Shown here: piece after piece, positions 62,442-64,000 of the stretch
How positions within the stretch are numbered: position 1 is the first letter of the stretch
How the letters are laid out: the number at the start of each line of letters is the position of its first letter
DNA from: Roseiarcus sp963816065
GTDB lineage: Bacteria; Pseudomonadota; Alphaproteobacteria; Rhizobiales; Beijerinckiaceae
Length of the DNA stretch: 64,000 nt
Direction: 5' to 3'
Assembly (NCBI GenBank): GCA_963816065.1
Contig: CAWFJG010000026.1
Location: 290,248-354,247 of the forward strand
Made by a program: the position numbers and the translations under genes
The notes under the pieces: model-generated
What the model saw: only the letters and a program-made list of their open reading frames with translations
What the model was told of the DNA's origin: nothing
Databases searched by the model: none

Positions 62442-62790
62442 GCTGCGCCGACGGTCCGTCGAGGAGCGTCGGGCGGCCCTTCGCGGCGAAGGCTGCGCTG
62501 GGGCGCGCTCTGAGACCGGTCGTTGGGACGCCAAGGTCGTCCAGATCAAACGCCAGGCGTCTGATTGACCGAGCTGCTAGCGGCGATCCTCGCCCTGCGG
62601 CGGCGGCCAATTGGACGGCGGCGATGCGCACGAGGCCGGGCGCTCGCGGGCGGTCTTGCGAACAGGAAATCGTGCCCCTTTGCCGCCCTTGCCGATCCGT
62701 CCCGGCAACCGAACCCTTTCCGCGGCCGAGGCTGGCGCTCTGAGGGTCGCAACGGGAACGCGCAACGGGACGCGCTTGCCATCGGGCCGA
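62442..62790. other. 349-bp gap between metZ and the GAF-domain gene, nothing recognised
   Basis: Frames are short and Arg/Pro-rich on both strands with no family signal. Part of it may be an untranslated leader or the N-terminus of the GAF protein hidden by further indels. Confidence 0.35.
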
Positions 62791-62791
62791 T

Positions 62792-64000
62792 TTGACGCGA
62801 CGCTCTGATTTCCTTGTTTGCACGTGGAATCGGCCTGATGCCCGCCCGACGCGCCGCGCCGTCGTCGACACTTCCGCCGAAGGCTGCCCGATCCAGGCGA
62901 AGGGACCGACCCGGGACAACCTGCTGGCCGCGCTCGCCGAACGCGAGCGCGAACTCGCCGAGGCGCGCGAACAGCAGAAGGCCTCCGCGGAGGTGCTCGG
63001 CGCGATCAGCAAGTCCGTCGCCGATACGGCGCCGGTGTTCGAGGCCATACTGGACGCGTGCCAGCGGCTGTTCGGCAGCGAAGAAATCGGCATCTACACG
63101 ATCGGCGACGACCAGATGGTGCGGGTCCGCCTGGCGCGGCCCAAGCGCCGAGGAAGCCCTGCGCGACGTTACGCCCGTCGGCGAAAGCGTCACCGGGCGG
63201 ATCGTCCGCGAGCGCCGCATGCACCATATTCCGGACCTCGTGGCCGAGCCCGGCCTGTCCCCGACCGTGCGCGAACGCGCCGAGCGCCTCGGAAGCGCGT
63301 CGCTCCTCTATGCGCCGATGTTGTGCGGAGGACCGCGGACTCGGCTCGATCCTCGTCGTGCGCTCGCCGCCGAAACCGTTCTCGGAGCGGGAGCATGCGC
63401 TTCTGCAAAGCTTCGCCGATCAGGCGGCGATCGCGATCCAGAACGCCCGGCTCTTCAATGAGACCAGGGAGGCGCTGGACGGCAGACGGCGACCGCCAAG
63501 TCCTGAAGGTCATCAGCCGATCCGTGTCGGACGCGGCGCCCGTGTTCGAGACCATTCTCGAATCCCTGCCAGCGGCTGTTCGGGCTCGAGGCGGTCGCCG
63601 TCTATCTGGTCGAGGGCGACATGGTGCGAGGCGTGGCGCATCGCGGATGGGACCGGCGATTGGGGGACGGACGCGATGCGCTCGCCGGAACTCCACCGGC
63701 CGGCGATCGCGGATGCCGCCCGGTCCATATCCCCGATCTCGCGGACAAGCCGGACCTACCGGAAGGAACAAGAGATAGTCGCGGTTCGGAAAGCCGGCGG
63801 CCTGAAGCGTCCTTTATGCGCCGATGCGTCGGAGCGACCACGGCGTCGGTTCGATCGTCGTTTCGAGGAAGCCCGCAAAACCGTTTTCCGACAGGAAAAT
63901 TGCGGTCCTGCAGACCTTTGCCGATCAGGCGGCGGTCGCAATCCAGAATGCGCGACTGTTCAGGAGACCCAGGCCAAGACGCGCGACTTCAGCCAGCGTC
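62792..64000 (+). CDS. Tandem-GAF sensor protein, 3'-partial, multiply frameshifted
   Basis: Signalling protein with at least two GAF domains. A coiled-coil linker (DNLLAALAERERELAEAREQ) leads to VLGAISKSVADTAPVFEAIL and a GAF domain with HHIPDLVAEPGLSPTVRERA and LLQSFADQAAIAIQNARLFN. A second unit repeats the linker (VLKVISRSVSDAAPVFETIL) and ends LQTFADQAAVAIQNARLF. At least six indels (near 63,140, 63,328, 63,480, 63,508, 63,568 and beyond 63,640) scatter it over all frames. The output domain (histidine kinase or cyclase) lies beyond the window. The start is uncertain; TTG 62792 is only the open-frame limit. Confidence 0.75.

Overview
The window reads as chromosomal DNA of a high-GC alphaproteobacterium, most likely a member of the Hyphomicrobiales (Rhizobiales). 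The signs are a rimP-nusA-ylxR-infB-rbfA-truB block, a giant NdvB-type cyclic glucan synthase, opgG, a CIRCE-controlled groESL operon, an SAM-II riboswitch in front of metZ, a TA-targeting IS630 element and many small secreted proteins typical of that order. Genus is not decidable from the sequence alone; a Beijerinckiaceae/Methylocystaceae/Bradyrhizobium-like host is only a guess.

Layout: 1-3.0 kb holds the end of a type I secretion ABC exporter and its HlyD adaptor. 3.1-6.3 kb has a MarR regulator divergent from an acyl-CoA ligase, then two small unknown genes. 6.4-14.2 kb is the translation/transcription operon with its own promoter and an attenuator-like hairpin; a Uma2-type nuclease gene sits inside it between infB and rbfA. 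14.4-19.6 kb has hisS (reverse), a DUF1345 membrane protein, an enoyl-CoA hydratase, a periplasmic chorismate mutase and small proteins. 19.6-32.2 kb, all on the minus strand, is ndvB, groEL, groES (CIRCE) and opgG: two osmoregulated periplasmic glucan genes flank the chaperonin operon. 32.3-36.2 kb has an outer-membrane barrel, tRNA-Phe and the ergothioneine pair egtB-egtD. 36.2-37.6 kb holds an array of AACAGGC repeats at one-helical-turn spacing and a 5'-truncated spermidine/putrescine-type permease.

37.7-48.1 kb is the most distinctive region: a 150-aa protein, a 433-aa membrane protein, a Dyp-type haem peroxidase, a catalase-superfamily protein carrying the Thr-His distal pair seen in allene oxide synthase-like enzymes, an outer-membrane barrel, a large two-haem cytochrome c and a GMC flavo-oxidoreductase. 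Together they suggest a cell-envelope oxidative pathway for an organic substrate or lipid hydroperoxide. 48.4-51.3 kb has hldD and an IS630 element inserted in the stop codon of a small gene. 51.4-54.5 kb has a class II aldolase, a lipoprotein, an L,D-transpeptidase and an amino-acid binding protein. 54.5-59.4 kb is a run of small secreted or periplasmic proteins (two Cys-rich-repeat proteins, HdeA-like, Gly/Tyr-rich, DUF2092). 59.5-64 kb has an arylsulfatase remnant, a 3-hydroxyacyl-CoA dehydrogenase, the SAM-II riboswitch with metZ, and the start of a tandem-GAF sensor running off the end.

Caution: at least 17 genes contain single-base insertions or deletions (more than 30 in total). In each, the protein continues in a neighbouring frame with family-consistent sequence, often through compensating indel pairs. 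This pattern is best explained by consensus or sequencing errors rather than decay. Such genes are annotated over their full span, with the shift positions given.
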